From Prorocentrum cordatum (lineage: Eukaryota; Sar; Dinophyceae; Prorocentrales; Prorocentraceae): a stretch of 45,000 nt of DNA. This document shows positions 1 through 8,785 of the stretch, piece after piece (within the stretch, counting starts at the first letter, position 1; the number at the start of each line of letters is the position of its first letter). The stretch covers positions 1-45,000 of the forward strand of contig CAUYUJ010020688.1 of the NCBI GenBank assembly GCA_963575745.1, given 5' to 3'. The notes below the pieces were generated by a model. That model was not told where the DNA came from. It saw only the letters and a list, made by a program, of their open reading frames with translations, and ran no database searches. The translations under genes were made by a program, and so were the position numbers.

Positions 1-1700
1 TCGAGCTGTAGGGCAGCTATAGAGCTCGTAAGGACAGCTATCGCACTCAGAATTATCACGCGCGTTCGCCGAATCCAGAGGTCCGAACTCGGTCTGTGAG
101 CCGAGCCAGGTCCGCAAACCTATTCGTATTATTCGAGTCAACTTCATACGCGTTGTCGGTATTTTCTACTTAACTGGAGCTGTAGGGCAGCTACAGTGCT
201 GGTAAGCACACCTATCGCACTCAGAATAATCAGGCGCGTTCGTCTCTTGAATCCACAGGTCTGAACTCGGTCTGCTAGCCGAGCTAGGTTTGCAAACCTA
301 TTCGTATTATTCGAGCCAACTTGATACGCGTTCTCGGTATTATCTACTAAACTCGAGCTGTAGAGCAGCTACAGTGTTGTTAATTAAGCACACCTATCGC
401 ACTCAGAATTAGGCGCGTCCTTCTGTTGAATCCATAGGTCTGAACTCGATCTGCTAGCCGAGCTAGGTCCGCAAACCTATTCGTATTATTCGAGTCAACT
501 GGATACGCGTGGTGGGTATTTTGTACTTAATTCGAGCTGCACGACGGCTACAGTGCTGGTAAGCACATCTATCGCACTCAGAATCATCAGGCGTGTTTGC
601 CTCTTGACTCCAGAGGTCTCAACTCGGTCTACTAGCCGAGCTAGGTCCGCAAATCTATTTGTATTATTCGAGCGCTCTTCGAATCCACAGGTCTGAACTC
701 GGTCTGCTAGCCGAGCTAGGTTTGCAAACCTATTCGTATTATTCGAGCCAACTTGATACGCGTTCTCGGTATTATCTACTAAACTCGAGCTGTAGAGCAG
801 CTACAGTGTTGTTAATTAAGCACACCTATCGCACTCAGAATTAGGCGCGTCCTTCTGTTGAATCCATAGGTCTGAACTCGATCTGCTAGCCGAGCTAGGT
901 CCGCAAACCTATTCGTATTATTCGAGTCAACTGGATACGCGTGGTGGGTATTTTGTACTTAATTCGAGCTGCACGACGGCTACAGTGCTGGTAAGCACAT
1001 CTATCGCACTCAGAATCATCAGGCGTGTTTGCCTCTTGACTCCAGAGGTCTCAACTCGGTCTACTAGCCGAGCTAGGTCCGCAAATCTATTTGTATTATT
1101 CGAGTCCTCTTGACAAACGCTCTCGGTATTTTCTGTACTTAAATCGAGCTGTAGGAAGCTACAGAGCCTACAGTCAGAGAAATCGATTGAGAATCGGGCG
1201 CGTTTGTCTGTTCTATCGAGAGCTCTGATCTTGGCCTGCTGCCCGAGCTAGGTCCGCAAAACTATTCGTATTGTCCGAATCATCGTGAAAAGTGCTCTCA
1301 ATTTTCTGCACTCAACTCGTGCTGGGGGAGGGCTACAGTGCTGCGGGTCATAGAAATCGATTCGCACACATCAGGCGCGTTCGTTGGTCGACTCGAGAGC
1401 TCAGAACTTGGTATGCTGCTCGAAAAAGGTCTGCGAAACTATTACATTATTCGAGTAATTCTGAGAGATGCTGTCGGTGTTCTGCACTCAACTCGGGCTG
1501 TAGGGGGGCTGTAGGGCTGGCAATCACATGAGTCGATTCGCAGACATCAAACGCGTCTGCCTATCGCATTGAGAGGTCTGAACTCGGTCTGATCAGACGC
1601 GTCCGCTTGTCGCATTCAGAGGTCAAAAAATATTCACTATGAGTCAGAATGTTGGTTGGTGCTCTCGGTTTTCTCAACTTAAGTCGAGCTTGGAAGCTCT
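1..1700 (+). repeat. 175-180-bp satellite, block 1
   Basis: Tandem monomers begin with a GAGCTG word near 3, 177, 355, 534, 787, 966, 1146, 1319 and 1495, about 174-180 bp apart apart from one 253-bp step caused by a partial duplication. Shared landmarks in each monomer are GAGCTGTAG followed by a CTACAG, then a GGCGCGTT-like word, then CTCGGTCTG, then TATTCGTATT. The first monomers are one type (a). The last three are distinct types: b at 1146, c at 1319 with GTGCTGGGGGAGGGC, and d at 1495 with GGGCTGTAGGGGGGC. The b-c-d order recurs elsewhere. No coding signal: the open frames here are short. Confidence 0.9.
681..1104 (+). repeat. Near-perfect 424-bp tandem duplication inside the satellite
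   Basis: The segment repeats 249-672 at an offset of 432 bp. I see no difference between the two copies by eye. It covers about 2.4 monomers and starts and stops mid-monomer, so it is a recent event unrelated to monomer borders. Confidence 0.88.
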
Positions 1701-1752
1701 ACGAGTTCCCCGGCGGTAACCAAGGTTGACGGTTTACCGCCGGCGCCCAGTT
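1692..1752 (+). repeat. Hairpin module, reference copy
   Basis: GAAGCTCTACGAG leads into a perfect 10-bp stem, CCGGCGGTAA at 1710-1719 and TTACCGCCGG at 1734-1743. The 14-nt loop contains CAAGGTTGACGG, and CGCCCAG follows. It directly follows monomer type d. The function is unknown: a structured non-coding RNA, a terminus of a mobile element, or a recombination site are all possible. Confidence 0.85.
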
Positions 1753-1769
1753 CTGCAAAGCGCGCAAGG

Positions 1770-2010
1770 CAGATTTGCCTAGGAGCCTGGAAGAACTGCC
1801 GAAGCTCTTCCGAAGCTCTGCCGAAGCGCTTCGCGCACCCTGGAGCCACGCGTATTGGGAAACGCTAGGAAGCCACGCCCCCGGACACGCTGCGAACTCC
1901 GGCGAGTTGCTCCGGCGATCGTGGACCGGCGGAGGTGGGCGTGTCCCCCTCACCACCCACCGCCGGCTTCTTATCTGAAGCCCTCAGCTCTGCAAGGAGC
2001 TATCCGGGAA
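1770..2010 (-). repeat. ~450-bp GC-rich dispersed repeat, first part (inverted)
   Basis: Read on the minus strand, this stretch matches 3249-3505. Shared landmarks include TAGCTCCTTG, AGAAGCCGG, ACGATC, GGGAAACGC/GCGTTTCCC and GCGCTTCGGC. The two copies form inverted arms about 1.25 kb apart. The long open frames here come from high GC and are not supported as genes. Confidence 0.75.
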
Positions 2011-2019
2011 TTACTCTTA

Positions 2020-2050
2020 AGCTTCCAGCAATAACTTGCTAAGGGAAGCT
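2020..2050. repeat. Short hairpin AGCTTCCAGCAA
   Basis: AGCTTCCAGCAA at 2020-2031 pairs with TTGCT and GGAAGCT at 2036-2050, with a 3-nt bulge and a 4-nt TAAC loop. The same hairpin occurs in reverse orientation at 3081-3111 and 3131-3161. Confidence 0.75.
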
Positions 2051-2061
2051 CTACGAGTTAC

Positions 2062-2250
2062 TTGGTAGCGTCTAAAACCCGGAGGGCGAAGAGAATCTCG
2101 GGGACGGGAAATCTTTTCTGGAGAGCCTTGGGAGCCTCCGAGGAGCGCGGCGGAACTGCTGCCAGAAACGCTTCCATGCGTGCCTGCACGCATGCAGGCA
2201 CGCGTGGAAGCTTGCCGGAAGTTCCCCCGACACGTCTGATGCAAAAATGC
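2062..2250 (-). repeat. ~450-bp dispersed repeat, second part, with 42-bp palindrome
   Basis: On the minus strand this matches 7080-7420 (GTCCCCGA, CTCCGGGTTTT and GACGCTAC landmarks). It holds a 42-bp inverted repeat at 2170-2211: the 18-base arms GCTTCCATGCGTGCCTGC and GCAGGCACGCGTGGAAGC pair at 17 of 18 positions around a 6-nt ACGCAT loop. Confidence 0.75.
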
Positions 2251-2295
2251 ATCGGGAGTGCTGAGCTGCTGTCAGAAAGGAGTTTATATACCAAC

Positions 2296-2640
2296 TCGAG
2301 CTGTAGGGCAGCTACAGTGCTGGTAAGCACGCCTACCGCACTCAGACTCATCAGGCGCGTTCGCCTGTTGAATCTAGAGCTCAGAACTCAGGCTGTTGCG
2401 CGATCCAGAATCACGAAAATGTTTGTATTCTTCTAGTAATCTTGAAAGCTCTTGCCGGCGTTCTGCACTTATTTCGGGCTGTAGGAAGGCTGCAGGGCGG
2501 GTAATCACAGACATCGATCCGGAGACATCAGACGCGTCCGTCTGTCGCATTCATAGGTCTGAACTCGGTCTGATACTCGAGTGGGGCTCAAAAACTATTC
2601 TTTCTCTGCAATTTTTTCCGAGAGTATATGTTGTCAGGAA
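2296..2640 (+). repeat. Satellite cassette fragment (types a and d)
   Basis: One type-a monomer starts with GAGCTGTAGGGCAGCTACAG near 2297 and is followed by a type-d monomer near 2477 (GGGCTGTAGGAAGGCTGCAGGG). Types b and c are absent, so this looks like an internally deleted cassette. It still ends in a hairpin module at 2642. Confidence 0.8.
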
Positions 2641-2641
2641 G

Positions 2642-2697
2642 CTCTACGAGTCCCCCGGCGGTAACAAAGGTTGACGGTTTACCGCCGGCGCCCAGTG
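2642..2697 (+). repeat. Hairpin module, perfect copy
   Basis: CCGGCGGTAA at 2655-2664 pairs with TTACCGCCGG at 2679-2688 across a 14-nt loop. The lead is GCTCTACGAGTCCC. Confidence 0.85.
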
Positions 2698-2850
2698 CTG
2701 AGCTGCTGTCAGAAAGGAGTTTATATGCCACTGCGACGCGCAAAAATCTCGTTTCTCGCAGTAAATGGTTAAATATCTTTCAAATTAAGCTTTTCAGTTC
2801 AAACGTAAGAAAGCTTCCCCCATGTGTTCCAAGCAGCGTCGTGCATATAA

Positions 2851-2905
2851 GAGCTCTATGAGGCTCCCGGCGTTAACCTGGTTGGCGGTTTATCGCCGGC
2901 TTCTA
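2851..2905 (+). repeat. Hairpin module, degenerate copy
   Basis: GAGCTCTATGAGGCTCCCGG leads in. The stem is reduced to CCGGCG at 2867-2872 and CGCCGG at 2894-2899. The loop is of the CCTGGTTG subtype seen again at 11111. Confidence 0.65.
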
Positions 2906-3250
2906 CCTCGTAGAGCTCTTCGGCATCGATGAGCTAGAGGAATTCCGGCGCGGGGTAGAGCTAGTACCTCGTAGAGCTCTTCGTCGTTGATGAGCCAGAG
3001 GAATTCCGGCGCGGGGTGGAGCTAATTGGCCCAGCCGGCCGAGACGGACAATGTGGCAACTCTTGGGTAGTAACTCGTAGAGCTTCCCTTAGCAAGTTAT
3101 TGCTGGAAGCTTAAGACTAATAACTCGTGGAGCTTCCCTTAGCAAGTTATTGCTGGAAGCTAAGAGTAATTCCGGCGCGCCCCAGAGCTAGTACCTCGTA
3201 GAGCTCTTCGGCATCGATGAGCTAGAGGAATTCCGGCGCGGGGTGGAGCT
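2904..3250 (+). repeat. Mosaic of ~60-bp direct repeats
   Basis: A ~60-bp unit beginning ACCTCGTAGAGCTCTTCG starts near 2905, 2966 and 3193; a further copy is at 10740. Between them, a second ~60-bp unit (AACTCGTRGAGCTTCCC) is duplicated head to tail at 3070-3120 and 3121-3170, each with the AGCTTCC / GGAAGCT hairpin. Confidence 0.7.
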
Positions 3251-3690
3251 AGTTCCCGGATAGCTCCTTGGAGAGCTCAGGGTTTCAGAGAAGAAGCCGG
3301 AGGTGGGTGGTAAGGGGGGCACGCCCACTTCTGCCGGTCCACGATCCTCGCAGAAAGTTGCTTGAGGTTGCAGCGGGTCCGGGAGCGTGGCTTCCTAGCG
3401 TTTCCCAATACGCGTGTCTCAAGGGTGCGCGAAGCGCTTCGGCAGATGCGGCAGAGCTTCGGCAGAGTTTCGCCAGTGCTCGTAGGCTCCCAGGCAGAGG
3501 TGTCGTGATAGGTTTCACAGAGCTCCGCGCGTCGTAAAAGACGCCCTCGCAGGCGTCTCCTGCGAGATTTCCAGCGCCCCACGCACCGTTCCAGGCGGCC
3601 TGGCAGATGTCGCCGTGCGGCGCTTTGGAGCGCTCTGCGCTCCGCGCCTTGCCTCGCTATCCGGGTTTTGAACGCTTACAAGTTGGTCGA
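3249..3690 (+). repeat. ~450-bp dispersed repeat, + copy
   Basis: This is the inverted mate of 1770-2010. It continues to 3690 through the CCGGGTTTTGAACGCTTAC end, which corresponds to CTCCGGGTTTTGGACGCTAC in the 6950-7420 copy. Frames open on both strands are explained by GC content. Confidence 0.72.
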
Positions 3691-4022
3691 CTCGGCCAGA
3701 AAGGACAGAGTGTTAACTTTTGCGTGATTTTGCAATTTTTTGAAAGATATTTGACCATTCATTTTGAGAAAGCAGATTTTCGCACCTGTAAACGACTATG
3801 AGGGCCTCTCTGTCTTAGTATGAGCTCTGTAGGCGACGTTTTACCATCAAAACACTTGAAGGAATTATCTTCATGTCGACACGAACAAAATCATTTTTTT
3901 CTCCCTTTTTCGAGAAATGCTTCCAGAAGCTCTATCTTTCGATTCTGAGCATTCTTACGCGTGAAAGGAGCTCAGCGAGGTTCCTTGCGGTGACCAGGTT
4001 GACGGTTCACCGCCGGCGCCAG
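3683..4022 (+). repeat. ~340-bp unit ending in a hairpin module
   Basis: The unit starts GTTGGTCGACTCGGCC. It carries GAAAGATATTTGAC, AGATTTTCGCACCTGTA and ATCAAAACACTTG, then GAGAAATGCTTC, and ends with a hairpin whose inner pairs are GCGGTGA (3987-3993) and TCACCGC (4007-4013). The A-T pair of the reference copy is a G-C pair here. Confidence 0.75.
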
Positions 4023-4258
4023 TTCGCTCGAGAAATCTCGACTGAACTTTTGACAACTTTTGCTCGGTTGAAAATTTTGTTCTCGAATTTGACATTTCGT
4101 TTTAGCTCTATTTTTTTTCCCCGTGATATTCGATCTTATTCCCGCTCGCCATCTTGATCTGAGCTCGATCGGGTGAATATTACTATCGAAAAGCACTGTG
4201 TCGGCATCGGTCGTTTTGAGTCATCTTGACACGTGCTGACGTTTTTCTGAACATAATT

Positions 4259-4955
4259 CGAGCTTTAGGACAGCTACAGAGCTCGTAAGCACAGCTAATT
4301 GATATAGAATGATCAGGCGCGTTCAGCTGTTAATTATAGAGGTCTGAACTCGGTCTGTGAGCCGAGCTAGGTCCGCAAACCTGTTCGTATTATTCGAGTT
4401 ATCTTCACAGGAACTCTCGGTTCTCTGTACTTAACTCAAGCTGTAGGACAACTCCAGAGCTGATATTTATAGAAACCGATTAAGAATCCTGAGTTGCGTT
4501 TGTCTGTCGATTCCAGAGCTCTGAACTCGCTCCGCTGCCCGATCTAGAATTTGTATTGGTCGAGCGATCTCGAGAAGTGCTCTCGGTTTTCTTCACCCAA
4601 CTCGCGCTGAGGGGGCTACAGTGCTGGTGGTACTTTGAAAGCATGAGGCGCGTCCGCCTGTTGAATCCAGAGCTCGGAACTCAGTCTGCTGCCGAAATTA
4701 GATCTGCAAAACTTCTATACTGTTCGAGTCATTCTCAGAAGTGCTGTCGGTTTTCTGCACCTAACTCGGGCCTGTAGGGGAGCTGCAGGGCTGGTAATGA
4801 CAGAAGTCGATTCGCAGACATCAGAAGCGTCCGCCTGTCGCATTCAGAGGTCAAGAAATATTCACTATAAGTCGGAATGTTCGATGCTGTCGGCAATAAA
4901 TATTCACTATAAGTCGGAATGTTGGATGCTGTCGGTTTTCTTACATTAAGTCGAG
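4259..4955 (+). repeat. Satellite cassette a-b-c-d
   Basis: Four monomers start near 4259, 4436, 4605 and 4768 in the order a, b, c, d, judged by their GAGCTTTAGGACAG, AAGCTGTAGGACAAC, GCGCTGAGGGGGC and GGGCCTGTAGGGGAGC heads. Near 4857-4935 a short stretch (AATATTCACTATAAGTCGGAATGTT-like, about 50 bp) is duplicated. Confidence 0.82.
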
Positions 4956-4960
4956 GTAGG

Positions 4961-5018
4961 GAGCTCTACGAGTTCCCCGGCGGTAACCAAGGTTGACGGT
5001 TTACCGCCTGCGCCCAGT
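4961..5018 (+). repeat. Hairpin module closing a cassette
   Basis: CCGGCGGTAA at 4977-4986 pairs with TTACCGCCTG at 5001-5010, with one mismatch in the outer stem. Confidence 0.82.
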
Positions 5019-5274
5019 TCCGGAGCGCTGGAGAGCTAGTTGGCAAGAAAAATCTCGACGGACCTTTTGCTGACTTTTGGTCGGTTGAAACTTTTGTTTT
5101 CGAAATTCAACAATTCGTTTGAGCTCTAGTATTTTTTCCCATGATATTCGATCTTATTCCCGCTCGCCATCTTGATCTGAGCTCGATCGGGTACCTTTTA
5201 CTGCCAAAAAATCCCGGCGGGAACGGCCGTTTCGAGTCATCTTGATACGCGTTGTCGGTATTTTCTACTTCACT

Positions 5275-5990
5275 CGAGCTGTAGGGCAGCTACAGAGCTG
5301 GTAAGCACAGCTATCGCATTCAGAATTATCAGGCGCGTTCGCCTGTTGAATCCAGAGGTTTGAAGTCGGTCTGCTAGCCGAGCTAGATCCGCAAACCTAT
5401 TCGTATTATTCGAGTCATCTAGACAGACACTCTTGGTTTTCTAATTCGAGCTGTAGGGCAGCTACAGGGCTCATTGTCACAGACATCGATGGGAAATCAT
5501 CAGTCGCGTTCGTCTATTGAACCGAGAGCTCTGAACTCGGCCTGCTGCCCGAGCTAGGTTCGCGAAACTATTCGTATTGTCCGAATCATCTTGAGAAGTG
5601 CTCTCATTTTTCTGCACTCAATTCGTGCTGAGGGAGGGCTACAGTGCTGCGGGTCACAGATATCGATTTGCACACATCAGGCGCGTCTCGCGGTCGATTC
5701 CAGAGCTGAGAACTCGGTCTGCTGCTCGAAATAGGTCCGCGAAACTATTCTATTATTCGAGTCGATACTCTCGGTTTTCTGCACTTAACTCGGGCTGTAG
5801 GGGGACTGCAGGGCTGGGAATCACATGAGTGGATCCGCCTGTCGCATTCAGAGGTCTGAACTCGGTTTGATACTCGAACTGGGTTGCGAAACTGTTTCTT
5901 TTTTTTGTTAGGGTTATCTTGAGAGGTCTGATATCGCATGGGCTGAAAAACTAGTCGTTCTTTGGAGTTTTTTCCTACACTATATATTGT
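5275..5990 (+). repeat. Satellite cassette a-b-c-d, second full copy
   Basis: Monomer heads at about 5277, 5449, 5624 and 5793 repeat the order a, b, c, d. The stretch after type d (5850-5990) matches the corresponding stretch after the truncated cassette at 2540-2640 (TATATGTTGTCAGGAAGC-like end). Confidence 0.82.
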
Positions 5991-5993
5991 CAG

Positions 5994-6053
5994 GAAGCTC
6001 TACGAGTCCCCCGGCGGTAGGAAAGGTTGACGGTTTACCGCCGGCGCCCAGTT
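5994..6053 (+). repeat. Hairpin module with G-T closing pair
   Basis: CCGGCGGTAG at 6011-6020 faces TTACCGCCGG at 6035-6044. The innermost A-T pair of the reference has become G-T, which still pairs in RNA. Confidence 0.82.
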
Positions 6054-6343
6054 TTGGAAATATTTGAAAGATATTTGACAATTCATTTTGATAAAGCAGA
6101 TTTTTCGCACCTGTAGACAACTTTGAGGGCCTCTGCGTCTCAATATGAGCGCTTAAGGCGCACTTTTACTATCAAAACACTTGGCGGAACCAACTTTCTA
6201 TCGACATGAAAAATTGAAGATTCAATTTTTCGAGCAATGCCTCGAGAAGCTCTCTCCTTCGACTCGTAGCACTCTCACGCGTGAAAAGAGCTCTACGAGT
6301 TTCCCGGCGAAGACCAGGTTGACGGTTCACCGCCGGTGCCAGT
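6054..6343 (+). repeat. ~340-bp unit, 5'-shortened, with degenerate hairpin
   Basis: It carries GAAAGATATTTGACAATTC, AGATTTTTCGCACCTGTAG and ATCAAAACACTTGGCGGAA. It ends in a hairpin with CCGGCG at 6304-6309 and CGCCGG at 6331-6336. The next unit follows head to tail. Confidence 0.75.
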
Positions 6344-6344
6344 T

Positions 6345-6685
6345 GGTTGACCCGACCAGAAAGGACAGAGTGATAAATTTTGGGTGGTTTTGCAATTGTT
6401 TGAAAGATATTTGACAATTCATTCGAGAAAGCAGATGTTTCGCACCTGTAAACGACTATGAGGGCCTCTCTGTCTTAGTATGAGCTCTGAAGGCGCACTT
6501 TTACTATCAAAACACTTGGCGGAATCATCCTCATGTCGACACGAAAAATTCATTATTTTCTTTTTTCCGAGAAATGCTTCTTGAAGCTTTCCCTTTCGAC
6601 TCTGAGCACTCTCACGCGTGGAATGAGCTCTACGAGGCTCCCGGCGGTAACTAGGTTGACGGTTCACCGCCGGCGCCAGTCTTGA
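6345..6685 (+). repeat. ~340-bp unit, full copy
   Basis: GTTGGTTGACCCGACCAGAA starts the unit, and it ends with CCGGCGGTAA (6641-6650) facing TCACCGCCGG (6664-6673), with one A-C mismatch. Together with 6054-6343 this shows that the unit can be tandem. Confidence 0.75.
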
Positions 6686-6825
6686 GCCGCGCTATCTCTG
6701 AGTTTCTAGACGTCTCAGATCGGTCTGCTACCAGGGGGACTCAATAACTATCCCGTGCGCGATGTGTTTTCTGCTGATATTTCCTTACTTCATCCGAGGT
6801 GTAGGCTGGCTAGGAATCTGAGAAG

Positions 6826-6952
6826 CGCATCTTGAAACTTCTGCCCCCCTCTCTCTCCTTCGCCTGCTCCATCTCCTTGTTCTTTTGCCTCCCCTCTCTT
6901 CCTTCTTCTCCTCCTGTCTTTTCCTCGTCTTCCTCCTTCATTTTCCCGGGGA
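6826..6952 (+). repeat. Pyrimidine tract
   Basis: A C/T-rich run broken by few purines, directly upstream of a ~450-bp repeat copy. Similar tracts at 7478-7640, 11770-11955 and 13150-13240 also lie upstream of repeat modules. Confidence 0.8.
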
Positions 6953-7420
6953 GCTCTCTGAGAGCTAGAGGGTTTTAGATTAGAAGCAGGGCGGTGGTGG
7001 GGCCCGCCAGCAGCCGATCTCCGCCGCTCCACGACCCTCGCAGCAACTCGCCCGACCCGGCAGCGTGTCCGGGAGAGCTTCTGGCAAGCTTCCATGCGTG
7101 CCTCCACGCGTGCAGGCACGCGTGGAAACGTTCCTGGCAGCGTTTCAGAGTCGCTGCAGGGGGCCCCCAATACGTTCCCGTAGAACGTGCTCCAGAGGCC
7201 TCGCGAACGTGCCCCAGAGGCCTCGCGAAGCTTCCCGGGCAGCGAGCGCCCACGCGTGCAGCCGCGCGTGGAAGCGACGCTCTCTGCCCTTCAGGAGCGC
7301 GCCAGGCGCCAGGACGCATGTTTGCAAGCAGCGTAGGGGAGCTTCCCGAAGGTCTCCAGGAAAGATTTTCTGTCCCCGAAGGGTCTCTTTGCTCTCCGGG
7401 TTTTGGACGCTACTAAGTAG
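6950..7420 (+). repeat. ~450-bp dispersed repeat, longest copy
   Basis: Starts GGGGAGCTCTCTGAGAGCTAG and ends CTCCGGGTTTTGGACGCTAC. It contains a second version of the long palindrome at 7090-7127: TTCCATGCGTGCCT and AGGCACGCGTGGAA pair at 13 of 14 positions. A ~24-bp direct repeat (CCAGAGGCCTCGCGAA) sits at 7190-7230. A fragment of the end is repeated at 7440-7490. Confidence 0.75.
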
Positions 7421-7477
7421 GCTTGCCAGGAGGGCTTTTCAGTGCGTGTTCTCTTTGCTCTCCGGGTTTTGGAGGCT

Positions 7478-7640
7478 ACCAAGTGCTCTTCTTGTCTCTC
7501 TTCTCCTCTACCTCCCCCTCCTTATTCTGCTCCCTTTATCGCCATCTTCCTGTTGCTCCCCCCTCCTTCTCCTTCTCTTTCTCAGCTTCCTCCATCTGCT
7601 CCCCCCCCTCACTTTCTTCTCCTCAAGCCGTGCCCTCGCG
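7478..7640 (+). repeat. Pyrimidine tract
   Basis: A CTCCTCTACC/TTCTCCTT-type run of about 160 bp. It is followed by CGCGCGAGCGGAATGCG, the 5' arm of the GGAATGCG hairpin, and then by a half hairpin module. Confidence 0.8.
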
Positions 7641-7675
7641 CGAGCGGAATGCGTCCCACTCATGTATATCGCGTG

Positions 7676-7710
7676 GAAGCTCTACGAGTTCCCGGCGGTA
7701 ATCAAGGTTG
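7676..7710 (+). repeat. 5' half of a hairpin module, broken at the loop
   Basis: GAAGCTCTACGAGTTCC leads into CCGGCGGTAA (7692-7701) and the loop start TCAAGGTTG, where homology stops at 7710. No TTACCGCCGG arm follows. The missing 3' half is at 10645-10674. Confidence 0.8.
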
Positions 7711-7835
7711 CGGAAGCGGAGCTAACCTGCCGCTCTCCCGCGGTCTTGGCCGTCGGGGACTCCTCGAGCCGCATCGTGCGGACAGGTTTTGTGTATGCAC
7801 ACGTAACGTTCGGCATTGGTTGATTAGTTGTTCTT

Positions 7836-8435
7836 GTGTGCCCCTTCCTTGTGCGGCATCATGACAGCGCAATTTCTTCGATGAGTTCTGTTTCGATCAG
7901 TTGGAAAAGAAAAACAAGGATAATCAAACTGACGATTTGTAGACAAGCTGTATTTGATGTTTTGCAGTTTAATGCTCGTGATCCATATTTTGTGACTGAT
8001 CCGAATACATTCCCCGCGTTTGGCTGGTTTGGTAACCTCGATGATTGTGCGAAATGCCCGTTTCAGGGGAACTTAGAGGAACAGGTCAACATATTGTTGA
8101 TTTCCTTATCGGTGCCAACTTCTGGGCCACCTGATCGTGGAGAAGCTTTCTCGTCTCATTCGGTTGCGTATTCTCCAGATGTGGTGCAGTATCTAGATGG
8201 TGGGCTGCAGTCGAGACTGGGCTCTGTTTCTTTCGATCCTGGTGTTCAGAATGAGGAGTTGCAGGACGATGAGTTCAGGATGAGGATTTGCAGAGTGAGG
8301 AGGCTGAATGAGAAGTTGCACTATTCTCAGCATACTGTTTCCTGGATTCAAGCTCTGAAGTGCCACACTCCATTTCCTGACGCTCTGTTGGCTTCTGTTG
8401 ACCCAGGTGTTCGGAAAGAGGAGTTGCAGATGTAG
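7836..8435 (+). CDS. Unrecognised protein, upstream coding piece
   Basis: An open frame of up to 199 codons ending TAG at 8433, with codon use and composition like a real protein (acidic, few stops, mixed residues). The part after residue 40 (VFDVLQFNARDPYFVTDPN, then GWFGNLDDCAKCPFQGNLE) is most convincing and holds one CxxC. The ATG nearest the start is not well supported. Near its end a ~165-bp tandem repeat begins (GVQNEELQ at about 8240 and GVRKEELQ at about 8405). The second copy has lost bases, so the frame shifts. I do not recognise a family. It may be an upstream exon of the 8702-10126 gene or part of a decayed gene. Confidence 0.4.
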   Translation: MCPFLVRHHDSAISSMSSVSISWKRKTRIIKLTICRQAVFDVLQFNARDPYFVTDPNTFPAFGWFGNLDDCAKCPFQGNLEEQVNILLISLSVPTSGPPDRGEAFSSHSVAYSPDVVQYLDGGLQSRLGSVSFDPGVQNEELQDDEFRMRICRVRRLNEKLHYSQHTVSWIQALKCHTPFPDALLASVDPGVRKEELQM

Positions 8436-8452
8436 GGTTTCAGAATGAGGAG

Positions 8453-8656
8453 TTGCTGAATGAGCAGTTGCATTACTCTCATCATACATATTATACGGCC
8501 TCACGCCCTGAAGTTTGCCACACTTCAGCTTCTGACGGAGACTCAGCTTGCCGGGGAAAGGATTGGCAGGGGGATCTTGAGGATTTCAAGGACGAGGAGG
8601 AGGAGGAGAATGTTCATGTTGAGTCCGTGGAGAGTTCTACGGCAGTTGCTGCTTAA
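8453..8656 (+). CDS. Unrecognised protein, middle coding piece
   Basis: The open frame is the same as that of 8702-10126 and is separated from it by TAA (8654) and TGA (8699). It reads LNEQLHYSHHTYY, a second version of LNEKLHYSQHTVS from about 8310, then an acidic run (DFKDEEEEENVHVESVE). As the duplicated segment is readable in frame 0 in copy 1 and in frame 2 in copy 2, indels have occurred here. It may be an exon whose boundary removes the two stops. Confidence 0.3.
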   Translation: MLNEQLHYSHHTYYTASRPEVCHTSASDGDSACRGKDWQGDLEDFKDEEEEENVHVESVESSTAVAA

Positions 8657-8701
8657 GAAGCGTCGCTTGCTTCACAATCAATTGATGCTGTAATGCACTG
8701 A

Positions 8702-8785
8702 GTTCCTTTGGATTATTCTCTGCACTCAGCTCCTTTGGATTATTCTCTGCACTCAGTTCCTTTGGATTATTCTCGAGTGCAAAGG
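8702..8785 (+). repeat. 27-bp tandem repeat resembling stacked 3' splice sites
   Basis: Three copies of a 27-bp unit (TTGGATTATTCTCTGCACTC core), the last one diverging after TCTC. The first two copies, and a shorter match before them, end in CACTCAG or CACTGAG after a T-rich stretch, like a 3' splice site; the third ends GTGCAAAG. The unit is nine codons long, so using any of the acceptors keeps the frame. Confidence 0.65.
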
